The notes under the pieces are model-generated. The model was not told where the DNA came from, ran no database searches, and saw only the letters and a list, made by a program, of their open reading frames with translations. Positions 36,618 to 47,640 of a stretch of DNA of 64,000 bases are shown here, one piece after another. The DNA comes from Desmonostoc muscorum FACHB-395 (GTDB lineage Bacteria > Cyanobacteriota > Cyanobacteriia > Cyanobacteriales > Nostocaceae). Location of the stretch: NCBI RefSeq assembly GCF_014698035.1, contig NZ_JACJSF010000014.1, positions 1-64,000 of the forward strand. The letters run 5' to 3'. The translations under genes and the position numbers were made by a program. The first letter of the stretch is position 1, and each line of letters opens with the position of its first letter.

Positions 36618-39600
36618 TAATGCTATCGGGTCAAAGCAATTCAGTCTTAGTGCTGACCAATTTGCAGCATTGTTTCCCTTCCATCTGGTTATAGATCGAG
36701 AGATGAAGATTGTCCAGGCGGGTGAAGTGCTTCAGCGCATTTTAGAACCTATTACCATCCTCAATAGTTCCTTAGAAGAACATTTCCGCATCAATCGCCC
36801 CAACTGTCCAGTTAGTTTTGAAGCCATTTGCCAGCAGACGCGATCGCTCTTTCTCCTGCAATCCCACCACAAAGATATGCAGCTAAAGGGACAGATAGTG
36901 TATGTAGAGGACGACAATCATTTGGTATTTCTTGGCTCTCCCTGGATTACTGATATTACCGCTCTAAAAAAGCTAGAACTAAGCATTGATGATTTTCCTT
37001 TATATGATTCAGTTTCAGATTATCTGTTTCTCTTACAAGCTAAGAATTCAGCTTTAGCAGATGCCAAAAAACTAACTGCGAAACTCACAGAACAACGGGT
37101 AGAATTAAGAACCACAGCCTCTCGATTGACAAAGCTGATTGAAAGTTTACAGGTTGGTATTTTGCTAGAAGACGAGAACCGACACCTTGTTCTGGCAAAT
37201 CAAGAGTTCTGCAATCTATTTGGTATTCACCTTGCTCCAGAAGCTTTACATGGACTGGATTGTCAGGAAGCATCCCAAATGAGTAAACAACTTTTTGTTG
37301 AGCCAGAACGATTTATCCAGCGCTTAGATAAGATATTGAGCCAAGGACAAATAGTTCTCAATCAGGAATGGCAACTTCAAGATGGACGAATCTTTGAACA
37401 AGACTATGTACCGATTGTGGTTGATCAGAAATTTTATGGTCATTTGTGGAAATATCGTGATATTACCCTCAGGAAACAATCAGAAAATGCCCTGAGATCG
37501 AGTGAAGAGCAGTTAAAATTGGCGCTGGATGCAGTAGACGAAGGGCTTTGGGACTGGAATTTAGCAACTGGAGAAGTTTATCGTAGCCCACGCTGGTACA
37601 CAATGCTGGGTTATGACCCAGAGGAACTGGAAGACAATATTAAAATTATTAATAAGTTGATCCATCCAGAAGACCGACGGTTGGTGCAACAACGGCTGAT
37701 AGCTCACCTCAGGGGTAAGACACCTTTCTATGAGGTGCAAGCACGCTTTCTCACAAAATCAGGAAAATGGAAGTGGATTTTGGATCGCGGTAAGTTGGTA
37801 AACCGTGACTCCCAAGGAAAATTCTTGAGAATAGTCGGAACTCATTTAGATATTACCGAACGCAAAAAGGCAGAAGAAGCTTTACAGGAGCAGTATCAAC
37901 GCGCTCTTCTTCTCAAGCAAATTACTGAAGAAATTCGTCAGTCTTTGCAATTGGAAAAAATTCTCCAGACAACAGTAACGGAAGTTCAGCGTATTTTGCA
38001 GGCCGATCGCGTTCTAATTTTCCAAATTAAATCTGATGGTTCTGGTGAAGTTGTTCAGGAAGCAGTAGTTCCAGAATGGTCAGTGATTTTAAACAAGGAT
38101 ATCTGTGATGTTTGTCTTCAGGATCGATACTTAGATTTGTATCGTGACGGACAGATTACAGCCATTTCAGATTTAGGGCTAACAGGATTTAAACCCTGCC
38201 AAATTGAGCAGTGTCAGGTGAAAGCTAATCTGATCGTACCAATTTTGGTGCGGAAAGATTTGTGGGGATTATTAATTCTCCATCAGCACAATCGCCCCAG
38301 GCAATGGACTGAATTAGAAATGGATCTCCTCAAACATCTAGCAGATCAAATGGGTATTGCCCTCACCCAAGCACAATTGTTGGCTAAGGAAACCCGTCAA
38401 GCCGATTTGCTAGCACAGCAAAATGAAGAGCTTAACTTTGCCAAGCAAGCAGCCGAGGCTGCCAATATGGCCAAGAGTAATTTCCTCGCCACGATGAGCC
38501 ATGAAATTCGTACTCCGATGAATGCGGTCATCGGCATGACTGGATTACTTTTGGATACTTGTCTTAAACCTGAGCAACTGGATTATGTAGAGACTATCCG
38601 TAACAGTGGCGATGCCTTGTTGACTATTATCAATGATATTCTCGACTTTTCTAAGATTGAGTCTGGCAATTTAGAGTTAGAAGAACAACCCTTTGACTTG
38701 CAAGTTTGTGTGGAAGAAGCCCTAGATTTGCTCGCTCCGCAAGCAGCTTTGAAAGGCATCGAACTGATGTATGAATTGCAACTGCACATACCAACTCTGA
38801 TCATTGGTGATATTACCCGTTTGCGTCAGATTCTCTGGAATTTAGTGAGCAATGCTGTCAAGTTCACGAATGCTGGAGAAGTCGTTGTCACAATCACTGT
38901 ACAGCAGCAAGTTCTCAAGCAGGAAGCCACAACTGCCGATCACGTATATTACGAATTTCTATTTGCGGTCAGCGATACAGGTATTGGTATACCTAGCGAT
39001 CGCCTAGATAGACTGTTTAAGCCCTTTAGTCAGGTCGATGCCTCCATGACTCGACGTTATGGCGGTACTGGCTTAGGATTAGCGATCAGCAAGCGCCTGA
39101 GCGAAATTATGGGGGGCAGAATGTGGGTCGAAAGTGGAACTGTTAAAGGTTCTACCTTCTATTTCACACTAATGCTGCAAGTTGACCCTTCTGCCATTGA
39201 TAATTCTTTGAGTACTTATCCAGAGCTTGTCGGCAAGAGATTACTCTTGGCAGTAGATAACATAAATTTGAGGAAATGCTTAACCTGGAAACTTCAGAGA
39301 TGGGGAGTAAATGTCCAACCTGTAGAATTAAGTGCTGTCGTCCCGTGCTTAATACAACAACATCCCTTTGACGTAATTATATTGGATATCGATAGCCCCC
39401 ATCTGAATATCCTCGATCTGACGGCTCAAATCCGGGCTATACCAAGACATCAAGGTTTACCTTTGGTGATGTTGAGTTTTAAAGGCAAGCAAACTTTAGA
39501 GGTAAGGCAGGTAGCCTCTGAATTTACTGCCTTTTTGCATAAACCTGTGCGACAGTACCAGTTAAAGAATACACTCTTACAAATTGTGCGTGGTAGTTGG

Positions 39601-40497
39601 TCTACCCAACGAGTTGATTCTAAAATTAGCATTGCTTCTTACTCTCGCTTGCCTACACCAAATCTCCCAACAATTGATGTCCAGATTGCCCAAACTTTGC
39701 CACTTAAGATTCTCTTAGTTGAGGATGTGTTGGTAAACCAGAAAATTGCTCTCAAGATGCTGCAACGGTTAGGTTTTCGGGCAGATGTAGCTAATAATGG
39801 GTGTGAAGCTCTAGAAGCCTTGCAACGGCAACGCTACGATATTGTGTTTATGGACATCCAAATGCCGGAAATGGATGGCTGGGAAACAACTATTCGGATT
39901 CGTCAAGAATTCTCTCCTAATGCTCAACCCTGGATAACTGCCATGACTGCCCATGCTCGCCTAGAAGATCGTCAGGAGTGCTTAAGGGTAGGGATGGATG
40001 ATTATATTAGTAAGCCGATTCGCATTGAGGCGCTCGAAGCGGTTCTGAAAAAGTTTGATATTCAGCAATGTCAAGATTCAGAGTCTCCCGATCTGATTGA
40101 TTTATCTGAATCTGCATTACTCTCTAAATCCTCAAATTCCGATCTACAAGAGGCAATTGACCGACGTTTTCTGCAAGAACTACAAAACATGGGAGGCAGT
40201 GATGGTGAGCAGCTAGTCGCTGAACTGATCCAAATTTACTTAGAAGATACTCCTATTAGAATACAGACAATTAAAGAGGCTATTGCTGCTGAAGACCGAT
40301 CAAAGTTGCAAAAAGCAGCTCATGCTTTGCGATCGCCCAGTGTTAGTATTGGTGCTGTTAAGCTGGGCAATATCTGTGAAACCTTAGAAAATGCTGCGAT
40401 AACTCAATCATTAGATCAAATCTCTGGGCTGATTAATCATCTAGAGAGTGAATATAAAAATGTCATTACGGCTCTTCAAAGCCTTTATTCTTCTTAA
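36607..40497 (+). CDS. H-NOX-associated hybrid histidine kinase (HNOBA-PAS-PAS-GAF-HisKA-HATPase-REC-REC-Hpt)
   Basis: The protein has 1296 residues from the ATG overlapping the H-NOX stop. The N-terminal HNOBA region (~10-165: [16 protein letters not shown]) is the known partner domain of H-NOX. Two PAS domains follow (~175-290, ~300-420), then GAF (~437-590), HisKA with H632 in [11 protein letters not shown], HATPase ([20 protein letters not shown]), a degenerate receiver (~877-995; D927 present but the acid pair reduced to AVDN) and a canonical receiver with D1083 ([11 protein letters not shown]). A C-terminal Hpt has H1239 in AAHALRSPS. It is cytoplasmic with no membrane segment. It holds a full phosphorelay; the final regulator would be separate, and only a stub lies downstream. 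Confidence 0.95.
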   Translation: MTNNNAIGSKQFSLSADQFAALFPFHLVIDREMKIVQAGEVLQRILEPITILNSSLEEHFRINRPNCPVSFEAICQQTRSLFLLQSHHKDMQLKGQIVYVEDDNHLVFLGSPWITDITALKKLELSIDDFPLYDSVSDYLFLLQAKNSALADAKKLTAKLTEQRVELRTTASRLTKLIESLQVGILLEDENRHLVLANQEFCNLFGIHLAPEALHGLDCQEASQMSKQLFVEPERFIQRLDKILSQGQIVLNQEWQLQDGRIFEQDYVPIVVDQKFYGHLWKYRDITLRKQSENALRSSEEQLKLALDAVDEGLWDWNLATGEVYRSPRWYTMLGYDPEELEDNIKIINKLIHPEDRRLVQQRLIAHLRGKTPFYEVQARFLTKSGKWKWILDRGKLVNRDSQGKFLRIVGTHLDITERKKAEEALQEQYQRALLLKQITEEIRQSLQLEKILQTTVTEVQRILQADRVLIFQIKSDGSGEVVQEAVVPEWSVILNKDICDVCLQDRYLDLYRDGQITAISDLGLTGFKPCQIEQCQVKANLIVPILVRKDLWGLLILHQHNRPRQWTELEMDLLKHLADQMGIALTQAQLLAKETRQADLLAQQNEELNFAKQAAEAANMAKSNFLATMSHEIRTPMNAVIGMTGLLLDTCLKPEQLDYVETIRNSGDALLTIINDILDFSKIESGNLELEEQPFDLQVCVEEALDLLAPQAALKGIELMYELQLHIPTLIIGDITRLRQILWNLVSNAVKFTNAGEVVVTITVQQQVLKQEATTADHVYYEFLFAVSDTGIGIPSDRLDRLFKPFSQVDASMTRRYGGTGLGLAISKRLSEIMGGRMWVESGTVKGSTFYFTLMLQVDPSAIDNSLSTYPELVGKRLLLAVDNINLRKCLTWKLQRWGVNVQPVELSAVVPCLIQQHPFDVIILDIDSPHLNILDLTAQIRAIPRHQGLPLVMLSFKGKQTLEVRQVASEFTAFLHKPVRQYQLKNTLLQIVRGSWSTQRVDSKISIASYSRLPTPNLPTIDVQIAQTLPLKILLVEDVLVNQKIALKMLQRLGFRADVANNGCEALEALQRQRYDIVFMDIQMPEMDGWETTIRIRQEFSPNAQPWITAMTAHARLEDRQECLRVGMDDYISKPIRIEALEAVLKKFDIQQCQDSESPDLIDLSESALLSKSSNSDLQEAIDRRFLQELQNMGGSDGEQLVAELIQIYLEDTPIRIQTIKEAIAAEDRSKLQKAAHALRSPSVSIGAVKLGNICETLENAAITQSLDQISGLINHLESEYKNVITALQSLYSS

Positions 40498-40649
40498 AGT
40501 AGGACTTACGCAGCAAGTACGAAATATAGGGACAATACCCTGCGGGTAATCCGTTGGAGAATTTGTAGAGTAGAAGACGTTTTCCATCTACATGAATTGC
40601 CCCTACGGGAAATCAAGTTAGGTTAGCAGACCATTAATCTCTATAAAAT

Positions 40650-40757
40650 ATGGCTAAAATATCTAATTCCCAAGCAGGAATTTTAGTAATTGATGATGAT
40701 TGTATTATCCAATTAGGGCTTGCTGAAAAAGTTATAAAAAAGCCAGATAAGGATTAA
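40650..40757 (+). pseudogene. Stub of a response-regulator receiver gene
   Basis: A 35-codon frame reads MAKISNSQAGILVIDDD and ends at a stop codon soon after. ILVIDDD is the first beta strand and acidic pocket of a CheY-like receiver, normally ~120 residues. The phosphoacceptor and everything after it are missing. It lies ~150 bp downstream of the H-NOX kinase on the same strand. The likeliest history is a deleted cognate regulator. Confidence 0.5.
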
Positions 40758-40813
40758 TTAGTTTTCGAAATGAATTGTAATGACAAGTAAGTCTGCACGA
40801 TAAAATACATAAT

Positions 40814-43800
40814 TTAAAACCGCGTTTGATACTCCACTACTGCACGACTATCATCAGTTAAATTAGTGGAAGCACGCACACGAAATTCATCGTTTATCCG
40901 GTAATTAACACCCCATTGGAAGGGATCATTTGTTGTCAAAATCTTAATACTGGAAACAGATATTTTAGTAGAAATATCGACCCCAGCCTCGGCCGCTAAT
41001 TCCAAAGTTGAACTACTTCTTCCAGCTTCGGGATTCTCAGAAATAACGGTAGGGAATATCCGCAGTTCACTTAAACCAAAGGTACTCCCAATCTGGTTAA
41101 AAGCAGACTGAAAATTATTGAACACAGCCGAACCTGCAATGTTAATCAGTCCCAAAGTACTGTCACCACGTCCTTGGGTGTCTACAAATCCACCTCCTAA
41201 AAGAGCAACAATTTCGGTTTGACTACGTGACGGACTGCTTGTTAATTCTAAATTCTCATTGAGTTTGCTGGCTAAACCGTTGATAGTGGCTTCGACTCGA
41301 ACACTCTCTAAGGCTGATAAACCTGTGGAATTTACTTTACCGAAGTCATTACTTTGAGTTACGTCTAGAACTTTGGCAAATAGGCGAATATCTAAGTTGG
41401 GGTCGCGGGGTTCAGAGGGACTAAAAGTTGCGGTGTGTTTATAGCCACGAGCAAGATTAAATTGGGTAGTAAATAAATTCACTCCTCCTTGTTCTAACTG
41501 GATAGTACCATTGGGTACGGGCTGATTGATCGAGCCGTTAACGATGAGATTACCAGTGGCGCGGAAGTTAAGAATAGGGGGTCGGGTAATTTGGACATTT
41601 TTACCGAGTTCTAAATCTAGATTATTAAATCTAGCGATACCTGACGGCAAGCCTTGAGCCACCGCATTTCCCCTGCCATTTTCAATTTCAGCTTTACTCT
41701 GCTTATTATCTTTTGTAGGTGATACACTGAGACTACTATTTGCAGATGAAGTCGCATCGGTAGATTCTGCCAGCAATACCTGACCGTCAAATAAACTTAC
41801 TTTACCGCCAATCGCTGGGTTAAGGGCAGAACCAGTAATCTGCAAATTGCCGCTAGCGCCTCCTTGGTAAAGTCCCTTGAGATTTAAGGCTAACTGATCG
41901 AGATTAACAGTTAGGGGATTGGTGATACTCACGTTCTGATTGTTGAAAATGGGAATTTCTCCAGCAACCTCCACCTTCCCACGGCTAAATCTACCCTGAA
42001 GATTTTCTACTAAGATGCTGTCAAAATTAAACAGTACTTTACCTGTGACACGTCTCAGCTTACCTGGTAATGCCTGAGCTGAAAAAGTAGCATTATTAAC
42101 AGTAGCAATTCCCTCAACTTGGGGTTTTTGCAATGTTCCGCGTACCTTAAGGTCTACTTCTCCTTCACCTTTTTCAAAAACCACTTGATTCGTCAATGCA
42201 TTTAACAGTCCCAATCCCTCGTTTTCTAATTTCACATCCAAACTGATTTGCTCACTGTCTGGTGCAACGGTTGCAAAAGGCAATTTATAAGGGATACTGC
42301 CAGTAATATCAACAGGTTTTGGCCCTGCAACTGCTACAGTACTACCAAAGTTTAAGCGTCCGTTGGCATAGCTGAAACTTGCCCTTGCTGATTCTATTGC
42401 TTTTTGATTCAATAATCCGTCTGTAATTTGCAATTCCCCTCTAGCTTGGGGATTAGCAATGCTACCTGCTAAAGCTGCTGTACCATTAAGATTCCCTGTA
42501 ATTCCAACTGGCAGTTTTACAAAATTATTCAGTAGTTGCACCGGAAAATTATTCACCCGCAACTGGCCAGATTGTTCATCACCGCCAACGTTACCCGTAA
42601 AAGCAATCAACCTGTTTTGAGATTCGATTCGTAAAGGTCGCAAACTCAAAACACCGTTTTCAAAGTTGCCTTCGGCAATCACTTTGTCAGCAGTATAATA
42701 ACGATTTCGTTCTTCCTTTTTACCCCAAGCAAAGTTTTGTCCATTCAAATTAAAATCCACTGATAATCCATTGGCTGTAGCTGTATTTACAGCCACTTCC
42801 CCGTTGAAAGTTCCCTTTAAGTCTGCCAAATCTGGTATTGGAGTGGAGTTAAGTCGCTGTTCTTGCTGTTCTGCTACCAAAGTTTCAATTTCAGAAAACC
42901 GTTGGATTTGGGTTAATAAAGGTTGATTTGGTACTCCTTGGGGGGTAGTGGCTAGATCCTCTGCTGTGCCGTAGATTTCTGCTGAACCACCTGGCAAATT
43001 TTGTAAATCAAATATCTGTGTTAAAGCCAAAACATCTTGGATCTCTCCTTGGCTGACGTTCAGTTTACCTTGTAGTTGAGGCCCTTTAGAGCTTTGGGCA
43101 AACGTACCGACAAGGGCGTAGCTACTTTTACCTTTGACAAATTCGCTGTTGGTAAGTGTGCCTTTCCCATCACTGTAGCGGAATTGAGCAGCTATTCGAT
43201 CGCCGCGAAGCCAGCCAATTTGCGGATTAGCGATCGCTAAATTCCCCGTTGTTGCCAATGTCTGCTGATTAAACAGCAAATCCCCAGTTAACAACCCAGC
43301 TATCTTACCAGCGCCCAATCGAGTAATTGGTGGCGGAGTTAAATTCAATATTTGTAAGGGGAAATTTGCAACTTTGAGTGCCCAGTCATTCCCTTGAACA
43401 TTACCTGTAGCTGATGCTTCCTGCCATTTTACTAAGAAAGATTTCGGGCGATTATTGGCATCTAAATTAAAGGCCAAGCGATCGCTTTTTCCTGCCAAGT
43501 TCAAATTTAAACCGCGTCCCTGGGCTGAATCAATGTTTCCAGTTAACAACGGCTCAAAAGCAATATCTTGAACAACTAAGTCTCGTAAATTAATTTGTCC
43601 TACCACATTTGGCAAGGGCAGCTTACCAGTGACTTGTCCATTAAAATCGACTCTACCCGCCACAGCAACCTGATTAGGAAAATTGATCGGTAACTGTTTT
43701 AAGTTGTAATTCTGCGCTTGGACGTTGAGATTTAAAGCAGTAATTTCCGGTATGCCTGCTTTTTTAGCATTGGCTAATATGTTACCACTCACACTTAAGC

Positions 43801-46774
43801 CGGGAGCAGTTGCTCGCTCAATGGTCAGCCTTTCACCACTCCAAGCGATCGCAGCCGTGAGGGGTTGCTCAAGACCAGGAAGCCCTTGGGATAATTGCAC
43901 CTGTCCAGCAGCACGCACATCAGCTAATTTGGACGAGCCTACATTGCCAGCTAATTGCAACTGACCGCCAAATTGGCCCCGCAATTGCTGATTGAACCGA
44001 TTTAACTCCACACCAGTAGCATCAACTACAGCTTGATAGCGACCATTAGCCAATTGGATATTAGAAGCTGCGATCGTTCCACCTGCAACATCCAGCCGTC
44101 CTTGACCACTAGCTTGGATAGTTTGCGGCTGGAAGGACTCAACAGAACCCGCCACGTTTGCTTGACCAGTTAACGTCCCTCGCAACTGTGGTGGTACTGC
44201 TGCCAACTGCTGCAACGGTACATTATTTGCCTGAACTTGCGCCTGGTATACACCATTAGCCACTTGGATATTAGAGGCTGTAATCGTCCCACCTGCAACA
44301 TTTATCTGCGCCTGACCATTGGCTTGGATAGCTTTAGGTTGGAAGGATTCAACAGAACCCGCTACGTTTACTTGACCAGTTAACGTCCCTTTAAATTGCG
44401 GTGGTACTTTTGCCAATTGTTGCACAGGAACATTCTTAGCCTGAACTTGCGCCTGATAGACACCGTTAGCTAGTTGGATATTAGAGGCCGTAATAGTTCC
44501 ACCCGCAACATTTACCCGCGCCTGACCACTGGCTTGAATAGTTTGCGGTTTAAAAGAATCAACAGAACCCGCTACGTCAAACTGACCAGTTAACGCCCCT
44601 TGAAACTGCTTTGGTACTTTTGCCAATTGCTGCACAGGAACATTCTTAGCTTGAACTTGCGCCTGATAGACACCATTAGCCACTTGGATATTTTTAGCTG
44701 TAACCTTACCACCGCCAATAGCAAGGGTACCCTCACCATTGCCACGGAGCGTTTTCAGGCTGAAATTATCTCTGTTACCTGCGATTTGGAACGTCCCCAC
44801 CAAAGGATTATTTAAAGCTGGGGGAGACTGTTTCAATATTTGCCCTAACCGCACACCATTAGCTACAAGTTGAGCAGAGAAGCTTTGGTCTTGCAGTTGG
44901 ACATTAGAAACTGCTACTGTACCGCCACCAATTTGAACTCCTGCGCCATCAGTGCGAATCGTGGCAATTTTAAATGGTGCTGTGTTTCCTGAGAGGATGA
45001 GACGACCATTGAACTGCGCCCCATCCAAAGAGACATTTTGTAGTTGACTTTTGTCTACAAATGGTTCTAATTTTACACCAGAGGCAACAGCCACAGCTTG
45101 CCAACGCTCATTAAGATAACTACCCGTTGCCCGAACTGTTCCACCGCTTACATTAAGAGCCACATTACGGAAAGAGACGTTACGATTTGGAGCGATCGCA
45201 ACTTCACCAGTTCCAGGATAAGTTCCGTTAGGGGCTTGAAACTGTACCAAAGTTTGGACATTGGTAGGAGCGCCAGTTAATTGGGCTGTAGCTGAGACAT
45301 TGCCGATTTGGAACGCAGGTGTTGTTTCATAAACTTTTGCGATCGCATCCCCTGGAACATTCTTGGCAGCGAAATTTAAATCCAGCCGCGGTGTTTTACC
45401 AAGTTGAATTGTGCCAGCGCCTGTGATATCACCACCAATTTTGGCTTTACCTTGAATATCTTTTAGGGTAATTAAAGAGGAACTAGAACTAGTAACAAGC
45501 TCAAATTTACTACTGATGCTATTGAAATCAACTTTATCAATGCGGGCAGTTTGAATCGTCGCAACTGAGCCTGAGAGAATTGGCTCTTTAGTCGATCCGG
45601 TAATCTGCAAATCTACTTGTACTTGTCCAGCGATCGGTACAGGTAGTTTTACCTTCAGAGTCTCCTGGGCATTAGCCAAACTCACCGCATTTACACGCCC
45701 TGCCAACTTAAAGCCTGCTTGAGTGTCGATGATTCCCGTAGCCACTACAGGAATTTTGCCGTAGTTGGTAGTAACATTGTTTAACTGCAACTCCGTTCCC
45801 TGAAAACGGAGATTTCCTTGGCTATTACTCAACAGCTGCGGGACTTTGGGTATTTGAAGTGTTACCCCTTGCACAGCCGCATTGCCATACAATAAAGTCT
45901 GTTGCCCTGGTGTCAACCGAATTAACAAGTCGCCATTGGCTCGACCCGCCTGTAAGTTCACTGGTAACTTAATCAACCGAGTAATATCCGCAGCCAGCAA
46001 ATCTTGTGCTTTCACTTGAAAGTTGCCCGCTAGCACCTTAGAACGTGTCTCTCCCTCAATGGAAATATTGCCACCACTGTCTGCTTGCCCTCCTACTTCA
46101 AACCGGATTAACTGGTTGTTTGCTAAAAGTTGGGCAGAACCGTTAAGTTGAGAAAATGTTACGGGAGAGGTGGGAGACGCAGAAGATATTCCCTCCCTTG
46201 CTTCCCCTGCCTCTCCTGCCTCCCCTGCTCCCCCTACCTCCCTTCCTCTCTCCTGCGGCATCAATGCCAGCTTGGCATTACGAAACCGCAAGTAGTCCAA
46301 ATCAGTTTTAATTGCACCGCCTCCACCTGACGACGCTATGCTAGTGGAAACCCAGCGCCCTTGCTCATCCTGTTGAATGTAAATATCTGGGTTGACTAAG
46401 GTTACATCTAGCTTTAGATGGCGGTTAAAGATTAGTTGTAACGGGTTAAAACCCACCTCCACAGATTCGACTGTCGCCCGATCTGGATCTGTAGGTGTGG
46501 CTGGGATAGCTGAAGCGCCAAACTGCACTCCCGTTAACGAAAATTGTGTGACTTTTCCCAGTTTTACCGGACGGTTGAGTGTAGTAGTCAGACTTTGTTG
46601 TGCCAACGGCGTTAACTCTGTTTGGACAAAAGTCCACAACCGCCAAATACCGATGATAACTCCTAACAGTAAAAGTCCACTCAAGGCAATGCTACCCCGA
46701 CTCAACACCAGCAACCACAGACGCTTGCGGATAGGGGAGGGGGAGTGAATATCTTGATGGGGAGATTTAGTCAT
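40814..46774 (-). CDS. TamB/TIC236-type giant envelope protein (DUF490)
   Basis: The protein has 1986 residues. One N-terminal membrane helix (ALSGLLLLGVIIGIW, ~residue 33) anchors a very long periplasmic beta-rich region. The C-terminal ~350 residues match the TamB (DUF490) domain: ATINGLASKLNENLELTSSP, then QTEIVALLGGGFVDTQGRGD and a final beta strand ending in RF. TamB-like proteins form hydrophobic grooves that bridge the two envelope membranes, for lipid transport or outer-membrane assembly. The plastid homologue TIC236 links protein translocons. Two oddities: ~70-residue tandem repeats at ~690-915, and a repeat-derived Gly/Glu/Ala-rich insertion near residue 190. It is followed downstream only by the convergent response-regulator stub. 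Confidence 0.93.
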   Translation of the reverse strand: MTKSPHQDIHSPSPIRKRLWLLVLSRGSIALSGLLLLGVIIGIWRLWTFVQTELTPLAQQSLTTTLNRPVKLGKVTQFSLTGVQFGASAIPATPTDPDRATVESVEVGFNPLQLIFNRHLKLDVTLVNPDIYIQQDEQGRWVSTSIASSGGGGAIKTDLDYLRFRNAKLALMPQERGREVGGAGEAGEAGEAREGISSASPTSPVTFSQLNGSAQLLANNQLIRFEVGGQADSGGNISIEGETRSKVLAGNFQVKAQDLLAADITRLIKLPVNLQAGRANGDLLIRLTPGQQTLLYGNAAVQGVTLQIPKVPQLLSNSQGNLRFQGTELQLNNVTTNYGKIPVVATGIIDTQAGFKLAGRVNAVSLANAQETLKVKLPVPIAGQVQVDLQITGSTKEPILSGSVATIQTARIDKVDFNSISSKFELVTSSSSSLITLKDIQGKAKIGGDITGAGTIQLGKTPRLDLNFAAKNVPGDAIAKVYETTPAFQIGNVSATAQLTGAPTNVQTLVQFQAPNGTYPGTGEVAIAPNRNVSFRNVALNVSGGTVRATGSYLNERWQAVAVASGVKLEPFVDKSQLQNVSLDGAQFNGRLILSGNTAPFKIATIRTDGAGVQIGGGTVAVSNVQLQDQSFSAQLVANGVRLGQILKQSPPALNNPLVGTFQIAGNRDNFSLKTLRGNGEGTLAIGGGKVTAKNIQVANGVYQAQVQAKNVPVQQLAKVPKQFQGALTGQFDVAGSVDSFKPQTIQASGQARVNVAGGTITASNIQLANGVYQAQVQAKNVPVQQLAKVPPQFKGTLTGQVNVAGSVESFQPKAIQANGQAQINVAGGTITASNIQVANGVYQAQVQANNVPLQQLAAVPPQLRGTLTGQANVAGSVESFQPQTIQASGQGRLDVAGGTIAASNIQLANGRYQAVVDATGVELNRFNQQLRGQFGGQLQLAGNVGSSKLADVRAAGQVQLSQGLPGLEQPLTAAIAWSGERLTIERATAPGLSVSGNILANAKKAGIPEITALNLNVQAQNYNLKQLPINFPNQVAVAGRVDFNGQVTGKLPLPNVVGQINLRDLVVQDIAFEPLLTGNIDSAQGRGLNLNLAGKSDRLAFNLDANNRPKSFLVKWQEASATGNVQGNDWALKVANFPLQILNLTPPPITRLGAGKIAGLLTGDLLFNQQTLATTGNLAIANPQIGWLRGDRIAAQFRYSDGKGTLTNSEFVKGKSSYALVGTFAQSSKGPQLQGKLNVSQGEIQDVLALTQIFDLQNLPGGSAEIYGTAEDLATTPQGVPNQPLLTQIQRFSEIETLVAEQQEQRLNSTPIPDLADLKGTFNGEVAVNTATANGLSVDFNLNGQNFAWGKKEERNRYYTADKVIAEGNFENGVLSLRPLRIESQNRLIAFTGNVGGDEQSGQLRVNNFPVQLLNNFVKLPVGITGNLNGTAALAGSIANPQARGELQITDGLLNQKAIESARASFSYANGRLNFGSTVAVAGPKPVDITGSIPYKLPFATVAPDSEQISLDVKLENEGLGLLNALTNQVVFEKGEGEVDLKVRGTLQKPQVEGIATVNNATFSAQALPGKLRRVTGKVLFNFDSILVENLQGRFSRGKVEVAGEIPIFNNQNVSITNPLTVNLDQLALNLKGLYQGGASGNLQITGSALNPAIGGKVSLFDGQVLLAESTDATSSANSSLSVSPTKDNKQSKAEIENGRGNAVAQGLPSGIARFNNLDLELGKNVQITRPPILNFRATGNLIVNGSINQPVPNGTIQLEQGGVNLFTTQFNLARGYKHTATFSPSEPRDPNLDIRLFAKVLDVTQSNDFGKVNSTGLSALESVRVEATINGLASKLNENLELTSSPSRSQTEIVALLGGGFVDTQGRGDSTLGLINIAGSAVFNNFQSAFNQIGSTFGLSELRIFPTVISENPEAGRSSSTLELAAEAGVDISTKISVSSIKILTTNDPFQWGVNYRINDEFRVRASTNLTDDSRAVVEYQTRF
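44050..44715 (-). repeat. ~210-bp tandem repeats within the TamB homologue
   Basis: Three closely similar 70-residue units and a diverged fourth repeat the pattern AGGTITASNIQLANGVYQAQ, then VPVQQLAKVP, LTGQ and VAGSVESFQP. DNA identity is high (for example gcctgaacttgcgcctgata recurs with few changes). This looks like recent internal expansion of the groove-forming beta repeats. Confidence 0.85.
46163..46252 (-). repeat. Low-complexity repeat inserted in the TamB homologue
   Basis: A pyrimidine-rich stretch (plus strand: cctcccttgcttcccctgcc and similar) is translated as ERGREVGG, then GAGEAGEAGEAREG, then SASPTSP. It interrupts the otherwise regular beta-rich sequence between LALMPQ and VTFSQLNGS. 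The cttcccctgcctctcc type repeat is a frequent dispersed sequence in Nostoc. Confidence 0.7.
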
Positions 46775-47034
46775 TTGCTTTCACTGTATTAATTGCCGGA
46801 TGTCGCTGGCACACACAAGCATTAACTGACACATTGATTCAGTATGCCATTTCCAGGATACGCCAAGTAAAGCAAAGACCTCATTAGTTAAGTTACGGTA
46901 TTTGCTTGATCCAATACTTATGCTTAATAATTTTGGCGTTTTCAGGAAAATCTGAATAGAGTGAAAATTGTTCTTGTGACTTTCCTTGAGGTACAACCTA
47001 GAACTTTAATATGAATAGACCTTAAAAAAGACAG

Positions 47035-47463
47035 ATGATTACACCAATGCGTGTTTTTGTGTTGATTTTTAATGCTCGAACGGAGAATGAGGGGATTCAC
47101 ACGATTCGGGAGGGCGATCGCAATAAAATTCTGATGTTCGAGTCAGAAGACGATGCCACACGTTTTGCCCTAATGCTGGAAGCTCAGGATTTCCCCGCAC
47201 CGACACCAGAGCCAATCGATGCTGAGGAAATCAAGGAATTTTGCGAAAGTGCTGGGTATGAATGGGAAATCATCCCAGAAAACAGCAATTTAGTTGTCAC
47301 TCCCCCAGAACTGAACGTAGAACAAACTGACTGGCAAGCAAACGCCCAGAAGGAGGATACTGTTGAAGACACCTTCCCTCTCAATCAACAGCCACTAGAA
47401 GAACCAGAATTATCTGATTCTGAACTAGAGAAGATGCGTCGCAAATTGGAAGGATTGCTTTAA
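47035..47463 (+). CDS. DUF3110 protein
   Basis: The protein has 142 residues; an alternative ATG at 47047 gives the typical family start MRVFVLIFNA. The N-terminal ~85 residues form the DUF3110 domain, with IFNARTENEGIHTI and MFESEDDATRFALMLEAQDF, found in cyanobacteria and plastids. The remainder is acidic and variable. No function is established. It lies divergent from the tamB homologue and upstream of murQ, separated from it by a repeat. Confidence 0.85.
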   Translation: MITPMRVFVLIFNARTENEGIHTIREGDRNKILMFESEDDATRFALMLEAQDFPAPTPEPIDAEEIKEFCESAGYEWEIIPENSNLVVTPPELNVEQTDWQANAQKEDTVEDTFPLNQQPLEEPELSDSELEKMRRKLEGLL

Positions 47464-47610
47464 TTAGTCATTAGTCATTAGTCATTGGTGAGCCAGTGCG
47501 GTCTTCTCCCAAAGGGAGAGGCTAGCGCCAAGGGGGTTTCCCCCATGAGCAACTGGTGAACCCGAAGGGTCATTGGTCATTGGTCATTGGTCGCTAACTG
47601 ACTAATGACA
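47464..47610. repeat. Composite heptamer repeat (TCATTAG/TCATTGG)
   Basis: Runs of gtcattagtcattagtcatt at the left and gtcattggtcattggtcatt at the right flank a block with cccaaagggagaggctagcg and ccaagggggtttccccc hairpins. Rightward it decays into acggacaacggacaaagg. Non-coding. Confidence 0.8.
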
Positions 47611-47640
47611 ACGGACAACGGACAAAGGACATAAGGATAA

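Noticed and set aside
43725-46748. Several plus-strand open frames inside the TamB homologue
   Set aside because: They are short shadows of a single long minus-strand gene with strong family features.
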